From Centropus unirufus (Eukaryota > Chordata > Aves > Cuculiformes > Centropidae), in NCBI GenBank assembly GCA_013397695.1, contig VYZI01000105.1, positions 336,737 through 400,736 on the forward strand: a stretch of 64,000 nucleotides of DNA. The letters are read 5' to 3'. The notes under the pieces are model-generated. The model saw nothing but the letters and a program-made list of their open reading frames with translations, searched no databases and was not told where the DNA came from. Shown here piece by piece: positions 50,980 to 62,500 of the stretch (the stretch's first letter is position 1; each line of letters begins with the position of its first letter). Position numbers and translations under genes: made by a program.

Positions 50980-51590
50980 AATGCGGTATCCACTAATTGC
51001 CTAAGAAACATAGTCCAGTGCCTCATCACAAAAACAATAACAATCACAGTAACAAATTTCTTTCTAACATCTAATTTAAATCTACCCTCTTTCAGCTTGA
51101 AATCATTAACCCTCGTCCTGTCACTACACTCTCTGATAAAGGGCCGTACCCCAGCTTTCCCTGAGATCCTCTTGAAGTACTGGAAGGCTTCTACAAGGCT
51201 TACCAAAGTCTCTCATCTTTAGCCTGAGAAACCCCAAGTCTCTCAGCCTGTCCTCATACAAGGGATGATGTAGTCCTCTGATCATCTTTGAGAACATCCT
51301 CTAACAGATCCATGTCTTTTCTGTGTTGAGGACTCCAGAACTGAACACAGTACTCCAGCTGAAGTCTCACAAGAGCGGAGTAGAAGGGCTGGATGACTCC
51401 TCTGGCCCTGCTGGTTGCAATTCTTTTGATTCAGTCCAGGATAGGGTTGTCTTTCTTGGCTGCAAGATCATGTTGAACTTCCCATTCACCATCAACCTTA
51501 AGTCCTTCTCTTCAGGGCTACTCTCAATCCATTCTCCACCCAGCCTACAATTCGTTCTTCCCAATTTCATGTTCATAATCAACTTGATTT
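50980..51590 (-). mobile_element. CR1 LINE fragment lacking its 3' end, antisense
   Basis: The sequence matches the reverse complement of CR1 from the UTR (GTATCCACTAATTGCCTAAG, CCAGTGCCTCATCACAAAAA, ATCTAATTTAAATCTACCCT) upstream through CTCTGATAAAGGGCCGTACC, AAGTACTGGAAGGCTTCTAC, CTCAGCCTGTCCTCATACAA and CACAGTACTCCAGCTGAAGT. It reaches ORF2: on the minus strand from about 51543, GGEWIESSPEEKDLRLMVNG is recognisable as the CR1 ORF2 C-terminal region. The normal last 150 or so bases (AAGGTCCCTTCC...ATTCTATGA) are absent on the left side, which is unusual because CR1 copies are normally truncated only at the 5' end. Confidence 0.92.
51375..51545 (-). pseudogene. CR1 ORF2 C-terminal remnant
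   Basis: The minus-strand frame reads GGEWIESSPEEKDLRLMVNG, then KFNMILQPRKTTLSWTESKE. The first part matches the conserved CR1 ORF2 stretch that intact elements have as WIESSPAEKDLGVLVD. The second part has drifted and is shifted relative to the expected NRILGCIKR. The piece is a relic with no role for the host that I can infer. Confidence 0.8.
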
Positions 51591-54339
51591 CTTTTTAATA
51601 AGTTTGAGTTATAGTAACAGATTACCTTGCTCTGAAAACCTATTCTAGATGTGTATAACCAGATAACTGTTCCAGAAGAGATAGATTTTCTGCATACATT
51701 CATTGACTCCAAAGAATATATAAGCATTCAAACTATTTTTTTGTCAAAGTTGTTTTTTTTTCTATTTTTTTGTTTTTGTCATCTAGTCTGTTAAAACAAA
51801 TAAATTGACTAAAAGGGCTCAAAAATTGCTTACAGAACAATATTACATTTGAAAATGCCAATACAACACAATTCATACAGAAATGTATCCATTTAAACTA
51901 TTTGTTTTAGGTTACTGTAATAAGATATATGTTTTGAGTATAATATCAAGCATCCTGACCTAATATTAGCCAAATATGCATTGCCTTGTGGATCAGAGCA
52001 GACAGCTTTTTGCGTAGGTAAATGTGTTTAAGATATGTTCTACTACAAGAATAGATCAGATAAAATATTGTTGGAATAATTTTCTTTAGAGTTAGAGGAT
52101 TTCAATTTTCCAACAAATTATGTTCAACTCAATTTGAAAATTCCCATAATCCATGTGGTACTCAAATCCATATTAATTCAGTTTAGTAAACAAACTGGTA
52201 CTCTTCTCTTTGTTCTTAATATTATTCCAAGCAAGAATAGATAGATGCCATTTAGTTTTAAAGGATTTATGTTTAATCATGGTCTTTGAGTATATCCACA
52301 AAGAGAAATTACTTCATGTTAACAGGACACTTTAATGTAATAGATGACAGCAAAAGCCAGTGCACTGAATGGACACCAACAACAAGAAAACTGAAGCAGT
52401 ATGAGGTAAATGGAAGTAAAATATATGCTGCTGGTTTTCAATAGTATTGGTAAGCATAATTTAAAAAAACTGTGGATTTCAGGATCATTCTGTGCCATTA
52501 AACACAGATTGTATGTCCTTCTCTATATCTTCTGCCTCAAACACATTTTGTTTGGTTGTATTAAAAAACCATAGCATCATACTACAATGTACGATATACC
52601 AGTGTGGCTATTTATGATAATGGTCTCTGTTAGCCTCAACAAAATCCTCTCTCTCTGAGACATGAATGTCTGCTTGTTCAAATGCATGGCATCCATTTAT
52701 CTATCTGAAAAAAGTTTATGTAAAAATAAGAAAATTCTGAGTTTTAAGCCATTTCTCCCACCATAACTTCCCTCTTTTTATAGCCTTTCTTCTGCTCCAA
52801 GTTATTATTATTCGCATGCCATGTTGTATTTCACACCATAACGTTTATTAACAGCAATGTGCCATGTCCCAGACAGCACTAGAATCCATAATTTACTGAC
52901 TCTTTTTCCTTCCAGTGAGCATTAAAATGATGTGCCAATTGATCTCACAATGCTCCTTGGTGGCCTTCAGGCTAACCTGATTAGCTGCCTGTCCCCTTGG
53001 TGCCTGAGGTTTGGGCTGAAGTGCTGAACCGAACTTGTCTAAAACTCATAATTTTCTGTGCTTATCTGATACTTCTAATTTATGTATGCTCTGCACCGAT
53101 TGTGTCTAGTTTGGGAAGACCTATGACTTTTATCCTAAGTACTGTCCTCGAACTAGTGGGCTGACTGTATATTTATACAAATTGTCAGGAAGTCCCTGCA
53201 GTAAAAATTACCCAGGGACTCTGATGATACTTTCAACCTTCCAGGTTTGCAAATGATTTTCCCCAGGGTCTCGTGGTAGAAATGGATTGGAGTAACTACA
53301 GAAAGGCTGGCACATCTTGGATAATTTAGTGAGTGCTTCTCAACTGGTGAGGCCTGCCTTAGTGGTAAAGAAGAATGAAATGTAAATACACCTTAGGTCA
53401 TCATTCCTCTACTCAGAAGCTGTCCCAGGACATGAAGCAAGCCCCGAAAGCAGTCCAAGTGACCAGGCAACTGACTGTTTACTTTGAGCAGAGCTGAAGT
53501 GCCCTCTGGACTCTATTAGCTATATCATCATTAATTAAAATGGGACCTTAAACACATTATACATCAATAGACCCTTGGATTTATGTATCTTATCTCCTTC
53601 TGAATCCTGTTAGAAGAGGTTAGCATAATTGAAGCCATGGATATCTAGTGCCACTAGAAATACCATACTGTATCCAAGGCATCTGCACAGAGCAAGCGGA
53701 TATGACCAGCACCTCTGGGAAGAAACATCTTTGTGGACAAGGAGATGAAAAGTTAGTCAGAGCAGTACAGGACAGCAACGAAGTCTACAGGGTAAGAGTC
53801 TGATTCCTCTGATGAGATGTAGTCAGCCCCTCTGAAATAAGATACATTGCATCTATACTTTAAATGACTTTATGACTACCTCTTCATAACTATAAAAAGG
53901 AAAGCAGAGTAACTTGTTTAAAAGGTGATGCCCACACAGAAAACCCACATTAAATCCTACCTTCAAGCTCTCTTTACAGTCAGTGAGAAGAGACAGACAC
54001 CTTGTGTGAGACTGGAACAAGCTGCCATCTGGAAATTTTCATCTTTATCTGCATTGACTGCAGCTAGAGCCTAGAAACTTTCTCAGAGTGCTTATAAAAC
54101 TCTACATGGAAGGAAATTAGACTCCATCAGCAAAACTATGTATTTGAGTATCAGCCCTTCCTTTCCTAGCCTATTAGAAGTGTCCATGTCTTTGTTGTTA
54201 TAACATAGCTGTCACGTCTTTGGGTGATTTTAAATGTCTTTGTATGCATCTGAACTGTCTTGACAAAGAGACAGGAAGTTTATAGAAGAGTGGTCATATT
54301 AATTTAGGAACACATTGAATAGTTAGAACTGGTGTTTTA
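51591..54339. other. Unique AT-rich DNA, no gene seen
   Basis: About 2.7 kb without a recognisable gene, repeat or RNA. Poly-T-rich runs at 51735-51780 are the only low-complexity feature. Confidence 0.5.
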
Positions 54340-54990
54340 CTAGTACGTGCTAGCCACACAGTGCAATCAACATAAAAGACCCAAACTCTGGAATACTCTG
54401 CAAAATCAAGTTTTACTTAGCTTATTTAATCAAGAAGGGTAACAAATGATTATTAGTGATTACAAGCAAGTTAACAGTAACAGCTTAAAGGCAATGTGTC
54501 TAATCATTACTACAAGATAATAAGTATAGTAATTAAGAATGATACATAACCAATTGTCCTATTATCATTATCAGATTTGCAATCACAGGGGAGAGACCCT
54601 CATTGCAGCAAGGATTTTAGAGAGCCTTCCTCTGTGTCCACTCCTAGATGAGGACTCCAAAGTTGCTGCAAGAGTATCCAGTATATTGTTAAATAAACAA
54701 CTTACATCATTCTAAAAATGTGGAATCTCTGCTCTCAGCCCCCCTGTTGCCCCTCATCTTAGAGCTTTGGCCAGAGCTCAGGAGGGGAGATGAAGAAGGC
54801 AGACAGGTATCTCTGTCTCTGAACTAACAGGGCTGTGGAGATGCAGCATTCCTCCACAGTTGTTCTCCTTTCTCAAAGCATTCATGCTGTGCTGTTTTGT
54901 CAGCCAGCATGCTGATGTCCCAGGGATAGTTGCTCTTTTTCTCAGCTCATCAGGCACAGAGACCAAGCATGTGCTTATAGACTTAATTTT
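54340..54990. mobile_element. Possible LTR-like sequence, unresolved
   Basis: The stretch AAATCAAGTTTTACTTAGCT, TATTTAATCAAGAAGGGTAA, CAAATGATTATTAGTGATTA, CAAGCAAGTTAACAGTAACA and CCAATTGTCCTATTATCATT has the feel of some avian retroviral LTRs: an AT-rich half followed by a GC-richer half up to about 54960. I could not identify definite TG...CA ends, a polyadenylation signal in context, or a target duplication. It may be unique DNA. Confidence 0.25.
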
Positions 54991-55529
54991 CTGATTGATA
55001 AATAGAAGATTTTTAAGTATTAATTTACTCCTTTTATATCTGTACTGTTCTCATTGTACAGGGAAAAATGGGAATAAGGTGTCTGATTCAATGCAAATGC
55101 TTAGAATGCATTTGTTTCTTGACACACAATGTATTCTGAGAAAGAGTCCTATGTCCACATGTATTGCACCAGCTCTTGTCTGCAGCTTCATTATTTCACT
55201 CTTCTCTTAGAAAGGTATTTGAACTACAAACATGGTACACACAAGACGCAGTCAGGGAGAGGTGAAATAATCCATATTTGGGCAACTTTCACAATTGCAT
55301 AGTAAAAATCTTCATTGCTTTTGAAGTCATTGCGATTAATATTCTCTGTTATGGTACTCCACCAACTATTATCTAGATCAAAAAGTCACAAAAGTTATAA
55401 ATAAATCTGATAAAAAGGAGGATTCTGTTCTTTCAAGAATATCTACAACATGATCAACTACTTTGACTGCATAGCAGAGACTCACCTCTCCAAAACATTG
55501 TCCTAAACACAAATTTCAGACTATATTTT

Positions 55530-55803
55530 CATAGAATTATAGAATCAAGAGGTTGGAAAAGACCTTAGATCATTGAGTTCAACCATATCTGTCTCTCACT
55601 AAACCATATCCCTAAAGACCTCATTTACCCATTGTTTAAATACATCCAGGGATGGTGATTCCACTACCTCCCTGGGCAGCCTATTCCAGCACCCAATTAC
55701 TGTTTTGGTGGTTTTTTTTTTCCTAATCTCCAATATGCACCTGCCCTGGCACAGCTTGAGGCCATTCCCCCTTGTCCTATCACCTGTCACTTGGGAGAAG
55801 TGA
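55530..55803 (-). mobile_element. CR1 LINE 3' fragment, antisense
   Basis: It begins with the reverse-complement tail CATAGAATTATAGAATCAAG, then AGGTTGGAAAAGACCTTAGA and TCATTGAGTTCAACCATATC. Next come CATCCAGGGATGGTGATTCC, ACTACCTCCCTGGGCAGCCT and CACAGCTTGAGGCCATTCCC, and it stops in CTTGTCCTATCACCTGTCAC. The AAAGACCTTAGATCATTGAGTTCAACC and GATGGTGATTCCACTACCT pieces mark the same broad subfamily type as the copy at 49.6-50.0 kb. A T run (55713-55721) interrupts it. It is 5' truncated. Confidence 0.93.
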
Positions 55804-55928
55804 TAATTTCAACAGTAGCCATTTGATATTCTATATTTAACATGCTTTGCCACTCTCAATTCAAATTTATCAGAGGTTTCTTCTGTTCAACAGGATACTG
55901 AGTCAATGAATTGATATATTTCAGGGAC
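55804..55928. other. Spacer between two CR1 copies
   Basis: About 125 bases of unique AT-rich DNA separate the two antisense CR1 fragments. No feature was recognised. Confidence 0.5.
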
Positions 55929-56265
55929 TCATATAATAATAGAATGGTTTGCTTTGGAAGTGACCTTAAAGATCCTCCAGTTCCAACACCCATCCCTTGA
56001 GCAGGGGTCACCTTCCATTGGATCAGGTTGCTCAAACCCTCATCCAACCTGACCTTAAAAATCTCCAGGGATGGGGCATGAACAGCTTCTCTGGACAATC
56101 TGTTCCAGGACCTCACCACCCCTCAGCTTTCCTGTTGGCCCCTTTTAAGTACTGCAAGGCTGCTATAAGCTCTCCCCAGAGCCTTCTCTTCTCTAGGCTG
56201 AACAAGCCCAACTCTCTCAATCTTTCCTCGTATGAGAGGACCTCCAGTGCTTTGATCATCAAGGA
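55929..56265 (-). mobile_element. CR1 LINE 3' fragment with internal deletion, antisense
   Basis: It starts with the reverse tail CATATAATAATAGAATGGTT, then GACCTTAAAGATCCTCCAGT, CATTGGATCAGGTTGCTCAA, CTCCAGGGATGGGGCATGAA and TGTTCCAGGACCTCACCACC. At about 56120-56124 it jumps directly to CTCAGCTTTCCTGTTGGCCC, omitting the segment that normally reads AGAATTTCTTCCTAATATCT...CTTGTCCTATCAC. It continues through AAGGCTGCTATAAGCTCTCC and AGAGCCTTCTCTTCTCTAGG to GTGCTTTGATCATCAAGGAT. The tail and subfamily differ from its neighbour 125 bases to the left, so they are independent insertions. Confidence 0.92.
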
Positions 56266-58929
56266 TATTGAATTTGACATTAGCAATTACCATCCTGTGA
56301 GCCTTCTCATCAGTTAATACAAATAACAAGGGCTTTTTGTAGATTTTCCTAAATATCTACATAGTCATGTTTGGTTTTTTTTTTCATGTCCTCCAAGAAG
56401 ATGATTATTTCCTCACTTCAGTGTGAACCACTTTATTTCAACAATCTAAGAATACCAATGCATTAAGTTTATGTAATGTTGATCCTCAATGTGCTGCATC
56501 TTTTATTTTTTTTTCTCAGTTCAGACTAAAATGATTTTAGGCATACTAGAAATTCACCTTCAGAGTTAGTCAGAAATGTATATTGAAAATGAAGATATAT
56601 CTGTATACCTCATTAATTTCTGTTGCCCCAGCATAACTTGTTATTTATTTCTCTAGCATTTTTCTTCAATCTCTGGTATGACATTATTTGGGAAAAATAT
56701 CAGTCTGGCTGGCTGGCTACTTCTGCTATAATAACAGATGAACTTGTTAGTGATTTCTCACTTATAAATAGAAAAGCCCTGATATTTTTTCATAAATTTA
56801 TGTAGATATTTATTGAAGAATACATTCCTTACGCCACACTGAAAGAAAGACACCTGAAAACAAATTACTTCGAGCTGAATGGGAAGTTAGTTGTCAGAAG
56901 CAAAAACTGTTAGATATTTTGTTCCATATCCAAAGGAATTGCCATTACTTAGAGAATTTCAGGCAATATGAGAAGTTCTTTGGGAATACAATTCTCAGCT
57001 CTCCTTCAGTAATGGAGCATTTCGTCTCCGTATCCACTTACCAGTGTGACAGCTAGATAGCTGACAAAATCAGGGAGAGTTACTCTTCACCAAGAAGAGT
57101 AGATGTACACTTTGCTCTACAGTTGCTGAGTTTCATGGCAGTTTTCTGAAAGGCTACTGTGAGACATGGACCAGTTTTCCAAGAAAGCTGCTATTCAAGT
57201 AATTAAATCTGTGACCTTTGGTCCATCATGTGAGGACACAAAAAAACACAAGGGCACATCATGATTAAATTTAAGCTTTAACTTCAATCAAATGCCAAAT
57301 CATCATTGGAGCTTCTAAGAACTAGTTCATGTTGTGAGTCGTAGGGCTTTGAGGATGGGTTTGACCTTATTGTGATGCATGTCCCCATGATCTCTACCTT
57401 GCTGTCCTTCTTTCTTTCACCGCCTGTACTGCAAGATAAAAGGATCCATGTTGTCTTCTGGAAGACATGAACTTGGCAAATCTCACAGCATAGTTGTGTC
57501 AAATACTGAACCCTCATATTGTTTTTATTAACAATGTGTATAAAAGTTGGACCTCAACTGAAAAACAACTATATTCTCCTTCCCCCAGTTCTGAAAGTTG
57601 AGTAGAAGTAATTGCTGGATGTAGAGTTGCAGTGTGGGAGAGAGAGGAAAAACAAGGCTTAAAAGAGAGCCTTCCCTTGTCAACATAAAAATCCCAACAT
57701 GTAGCAATAGAATATTGATATACATTTCTGAATTCTCACATCTCTTAACATCTTAGATGTTTCACAGAAAGGTGGTATCTGCTCTCTCTGCAGTTTGGGG
57801 TTGTTGTCTTTGTGAACTTTTGTGTTTTCTTCTTGTTTTTTTTTTTTTATGATGCTATGCAATCAAAAATTGTTAGGACAAAGATAGGGATTTAATGTCT
57901 ATTAGCAGAAGCTTCTGTCTTAACATTTAAACTAGCCCACTCATTTGGACAAGAATATTACTGTGTAGTCTTCAAGTTCCAGAAGGAGGCAAAACCAGCA
58001 CATTGAGCATATAGTTAAATGGCAAAATATGTCCTATAATCCATCTCATAGGAAAGTTTTGTGGTTTTCAGTTTTTTTTAAAGTACATATCAAGAAAAGG
58101 AAAGAATGTTATCAAATGACTTTCTGAACCTAAACTGAATGTGGCTATTTTAGAGAACCACAAATGTACTTCTATTTTTCTAGTGCACTCTTGTGACAAC
58201 CTTTAGCCAGTAAGTAATACATCATCAGAAGGCTGTGCTTTCAGCAGCACACCTATTTGACCAGATTGCTTTGAAGGAGCAGTGTAGAAGAGGGAGCCAC
58301 AGTCATCAATTACAACTGCTAGAAATATGTCAACAGGTTTACATCTGAGATTTCTCACTAGCCTTGGAAAGGAGAAGTTGAAAGACTCTACCAGCTGCAA
58401 CTTCAGTGTCTTTAATATATCATGAAAATTTAGAATTTTCACAAACTTTCTTGATCAAGGCTAACATTAATTATGTAATAAAATGTATTTATTACTTTTA
58501 ATAAACCAAAACATATATTTAAGATGTTGTCTTTAATGATTCAATGAAAATTGAGTCTTGATTTCCCTAGAAACTGTGATGTGTTTTGGCATAATACTTC
58601 ACTTCCCTAAGGCTACATGGAATTAATTTTGGTTTTTTATGCTGTGGGACCTCAAGTAAAACAACGTAACCTGAGAAGACAATGGGCAATTCCGGGAGAT
58701 ATGAAGGGGAAGTTGATCTAAACCCAGATAAAGGCAGCAGAATGACAACAATCCTCTCTAATTTTAAGGTCATCCCTGTGATCATCTCAGACCCATTTGT
58801 GCCTCTAAACCCAAGGACTGCGAACAGGAATGCCTGAGAGCAATAAGATGGCATTCAAGTCCTATATGAGGAAAAATATTATTTTCTGAAGTTGGATCTT
58901 CTTCAGTCTTCCTAAGCTGCAAGGGAACT
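56266..58929. other. Unique AT-rich DNA, no gene seen
   Basis: 2.7 kb without recognisable gene or repeat. A T run of about 16 bases lies at 57834-57849. Frames are under 80 codons up to the LTR. Confidence 0.5.
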
Positions 58930-59553
58930 CCATCTATTTGCCTAGTGAAAATGAAAGAAAAAATCTGAACCACCTTCCCCTCAAACATCATCTTTCCAGG
59001 CCCAATGTCACTTCTCCAGTCTTGTCTCCTCCCCCAACCAAGGCGTACAGGGTTGGGAATGGGGGTTGAGGTCAGTCCATAACATTCCCTCTTGGTTGCT
59101 CCTCCTTCCTCACACCTCTCTCTCCTCCAACACAGGCCTTTCCCTGGGCTGCAGTCTTTCAGGGATAACCTGCTCCTGCCTGGGTTCTCCGTGGCTGCAG
59201 CTCTTGCAGGAAATATCCCCCTGCTTTGACCTGGGGTGCCCCTTGGACTCAGGGTGGCTTTCTTCTCCAGTGGGGTCTCTCCAGGGTTCCAGGGAATCTC
59301 TGCTCTGGACCTGCAGCACCTCCTGCCCTTCTTTAGCCTGAGGTTTCCTCTGCTGGTGGTCCTTCCTTGGCTTCCTTTGGCCCTTTCAGAAACCTGTTCT
59401 ACCCCCGGTGACTCAAGCTTTGCTGAGGGTCTCGGCTGTATCCTGTGGAGGGGCTGGGACCAGCTGGGTCTAGCATGAGTAACTCTGACCTCTCCACACA
59501 GAGGCGACCCAGCAGCCCTCGCTACCATCGACCAGGTTTGGACACTGAGTACA
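58930..59553 (-). mobile_element. GC-rich LTR of an avian ERVL-like family, 3' part lost
   Basis: On the minus strand the element starts TGTACTCAGTGTCCAAACCT (59553), then GGTCGATGGTAGCGAGGGCT, CGCCTCTGTGTGGAGAGGTC and CCAGCTGGTCCCAGCCCCTC. It goes on through GGGCAGGAGGTGCTGCAGGT, CCAGAGCAGAGATTCCCTGG, ACTGACCTCAACCCCCATTC and GTTGGGGGAGGAGACAAGAC. This follows, block for block, a bird LTR type whose middle is made of degenerate repeats around GCTGCAGCCCNTGGAGNACC...CTGGAGCAGG. The expected AATAAA region and U5 end are not recognisable below about 58930, so the 3' part is lost or unreadable. No retroviral genes adjoin. It is clearly GC-richer than the rest of the window, which explains the long open frame through it. 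Confidence 0.75.
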
Positions 59554-62500
59554 TCAGTCTTTGTATCTGCACAAAGGTGAATAAAAGTTCATAATGCAAT
59601 TTCCTAGCACAGGTAATGGGCAAGATAGCAGCAAAGTAGACCTGGAGTTTAGCAGGTGCTTTGGGAGGTGACCATGCATTCTTTTCAGGTGTATAAAGAT
59701 GGTGCTTTCCTTACTTCTCTTGCGAAGCTGTTACACAGGGTATTCAATTGCAAAGGTGCTGCTGAAGGTGATGTAATTTCTTGTATTTTAATCACAGGTA
59801 GAAGGGAGTTTCCCAGCTAACCGGTTCGTTGCATGTAAAAGATATTTTGACTGAGATGAAGCATGGTTAATAATCAGGAAGGCTCTTTTCTATTTCATAC
59901 TTGAGCTGAGAAACTTCACCTTTCATAGGCATAGCAGCAGAATGAGGTGCAGGATATGCTGAAATCCCATGGTAAATTAGCCAGCTTTTGCAATTTAGCT
60001 GGGCTTTCTTGTACCTCTTAAAGATTCACAGCTCTGCCTTTCAGGTCTGAGCCTCTGAGTGACCAGAGACAATGTAAGATGAAGATCTTTAGCATACACA
60101 TAGTTGGATTCTGTGGCTGATGAGAGAGCTACTCAGAAGATCTTTATAACCAGATACATGATAAGTAACATTTTGCAGCTAGACAAAGCTCAGAAACCTT
60201 GCGTGTTCTTCCATCATAAATACGAGCCTCTCTTTCAACCTGAGCACCGCTGAGACTGGTCACGGTATGAAATAAAAGCAATGTTCTCCTGTTGTTTAAA
60301 ATGGCACCTACTCAGAGGATCAGAAAGTCAGGAATTTTCACTTTTGTTTAACCAGCAGGACTTTCTGAAATAAGCTTTTAAGCTTAGCTGGAGTGCATTT
60401 ACAGAAAGATTTTCATTTTATTCTGAATAGCCAAAGTATCTGTGCTTCAAATGCTATTCCCTTCCCAGTGCAGTTTTCAGAGACCTTGACTTATTGAAAG
60501 GATCAGTGCTAACCTTATGCACTGGAATGCTGATTGAGATGACCTTACAGATCTGCAGCCCATCAGCCTTTTCTCCTTTCTCATGGGAAGGACACTTGTT
60601 TATGAAATTATATTTCAATAGCAGTAGCAGGCAGAATTCTGATTAGGCTTGCAGTTTGCCCCTTGGAAAAGGAACAAGAATAACACAGGAGCCAAAGTTT
60701 TAATTGCATTGGCAGGTTTCTCCATTCATAGAAGTTCATGGCAAAGAAAGATTCAGGACAGGGTCATACGCAAGTGTGCCGTGCATATATAGAGCTGTTG
60801 TGTACTCTATTGTTTCTCTATTGCTTAATAGACTATTGAAGTGTACTTTCTAGTTTGTTTTTTCTTTTTGTTTTGGTTTTTTTTTTTGCATGTGTACTTG
60901 TATTAATATAGAAAGAATCACTGTGGGCTGGTCACAGGCTAACAGCTTCCTTTCCAACATACAGCTCATGAATGTGACAATTGCTGTTCTTCAATGCATT
61001 TCACAAAAGCATGGGTGACTGAGCTGCTCTGAAAGCTCGTTGTACATTGCGTTGTGGGACTATGTCCAATTTCAGAATGTTGTGCCTGTCACAGCACCTG
61101 TGCCAAAAGCATTATAAAAATACAGGGGAGACGGAGAAAGAAAGTGATTATTATCCACTCTGCTGTTCTGAAAAGAACTGAGAAAACCAATTCCTTCTGA
61201 AAGAAGATTCAGTATCAGGGGGATTTGGATATTCTGAGCTTATCTGACTGCTTATCTCATTGCTACCTACAGCCGTGTTGAACTCCAGTCCAATGGATTC
61301 CATCTTGGACAAGGACAATCTAGTTTATTCTTAAAGCTGGACAGCAGGCTTACCTTGTGATGACCCACCTAGACTGCGTCAACAAGGAGCTGAAATGGAT
61401 TATGGAGAATGTGAATCTCTAGGCAGAGCTGTCCGCTGTACCTGGCCACTGACAACAGAAGGGAGGGAGTGGGTCAGAGTGTGAGAATGGGCATATATTT
61501 ACTGAGAATATTGGTATCATTCAGGAGACGAAGGCAGAACTCTCAGATAGTATGCATCAAGTATCTCCCTTGAAATCATTATGAACCAGTGAATTACTGA
61601 TGCAGCTGCCGTTATTAATAAAACATCAACAAGTAAGTGTCATTTGATAAGGACTAGAATCGGCAATGTGTTATGCCCATTCATGAAAATGCAAGTTATT
61701 TACAATATATTTAAGATTCCAACATGGGGCCTAATGCAATTAGTCAGAATAATTTTGAAAATAGCTAAGAATCCCTAGGAAGTCTCAACAGGCAGAAAGA
61801 AATCCAAGTAGAGTTAAAAAGTCAGTATTAGTGACACTGCTGTGATGGAATAACATAGAAGTTGCTGCTCCATGCTAAGCATATGTAACCAGAGAGACAT
61901 TATTTATCTCTGCTATCAGTTCCATGCTCTCAATTCCTAATGTAAATTTTCTGATGTCCTCTCCCATAAAGACATTCTCCTCTAATAATTTGACTCATAT
62001 CTTGAACAAAGTGCCATCTTGCTTCAAATAGCTCTGTGCTGCTTGCGGTTTTCTCTATAATTTAGGCAGATATGTTTTGTATTCCACCTGATGGAGTTTA
62101 TTCTATGCTTTGAAAAGCTAGGATTTACTTTTTCCTTTATAATTTTAGGTAACTGAAAATTTCATACATTTTCAATATATATTTGGACAGGTAATTAGAG
62201 AAATCAAGGGCTATCTGCTGAGCATATTTGAGAGAAGTTTAATGGATCAATTTACAGGAAACATACGTAAGGTAATTCAATACATTACAACATACATCCT
62301 TCTAAAGTTTCTGTCCTTAACGTGAGGTTTAGTTCTGGACTTGTTTCTGTCTTCCCCAGGTCTCTGCCTCAAGATGAGATATTTTGTCTGGTTGACTTTG
62401 TCCAGCTCATTTTCAGGTTTTCACATAGGAATACAATAACAGTTTTCAACAAGAAGGTTCAGGGAAAATGCACTATTTTGTGAATATATATATATATAAA

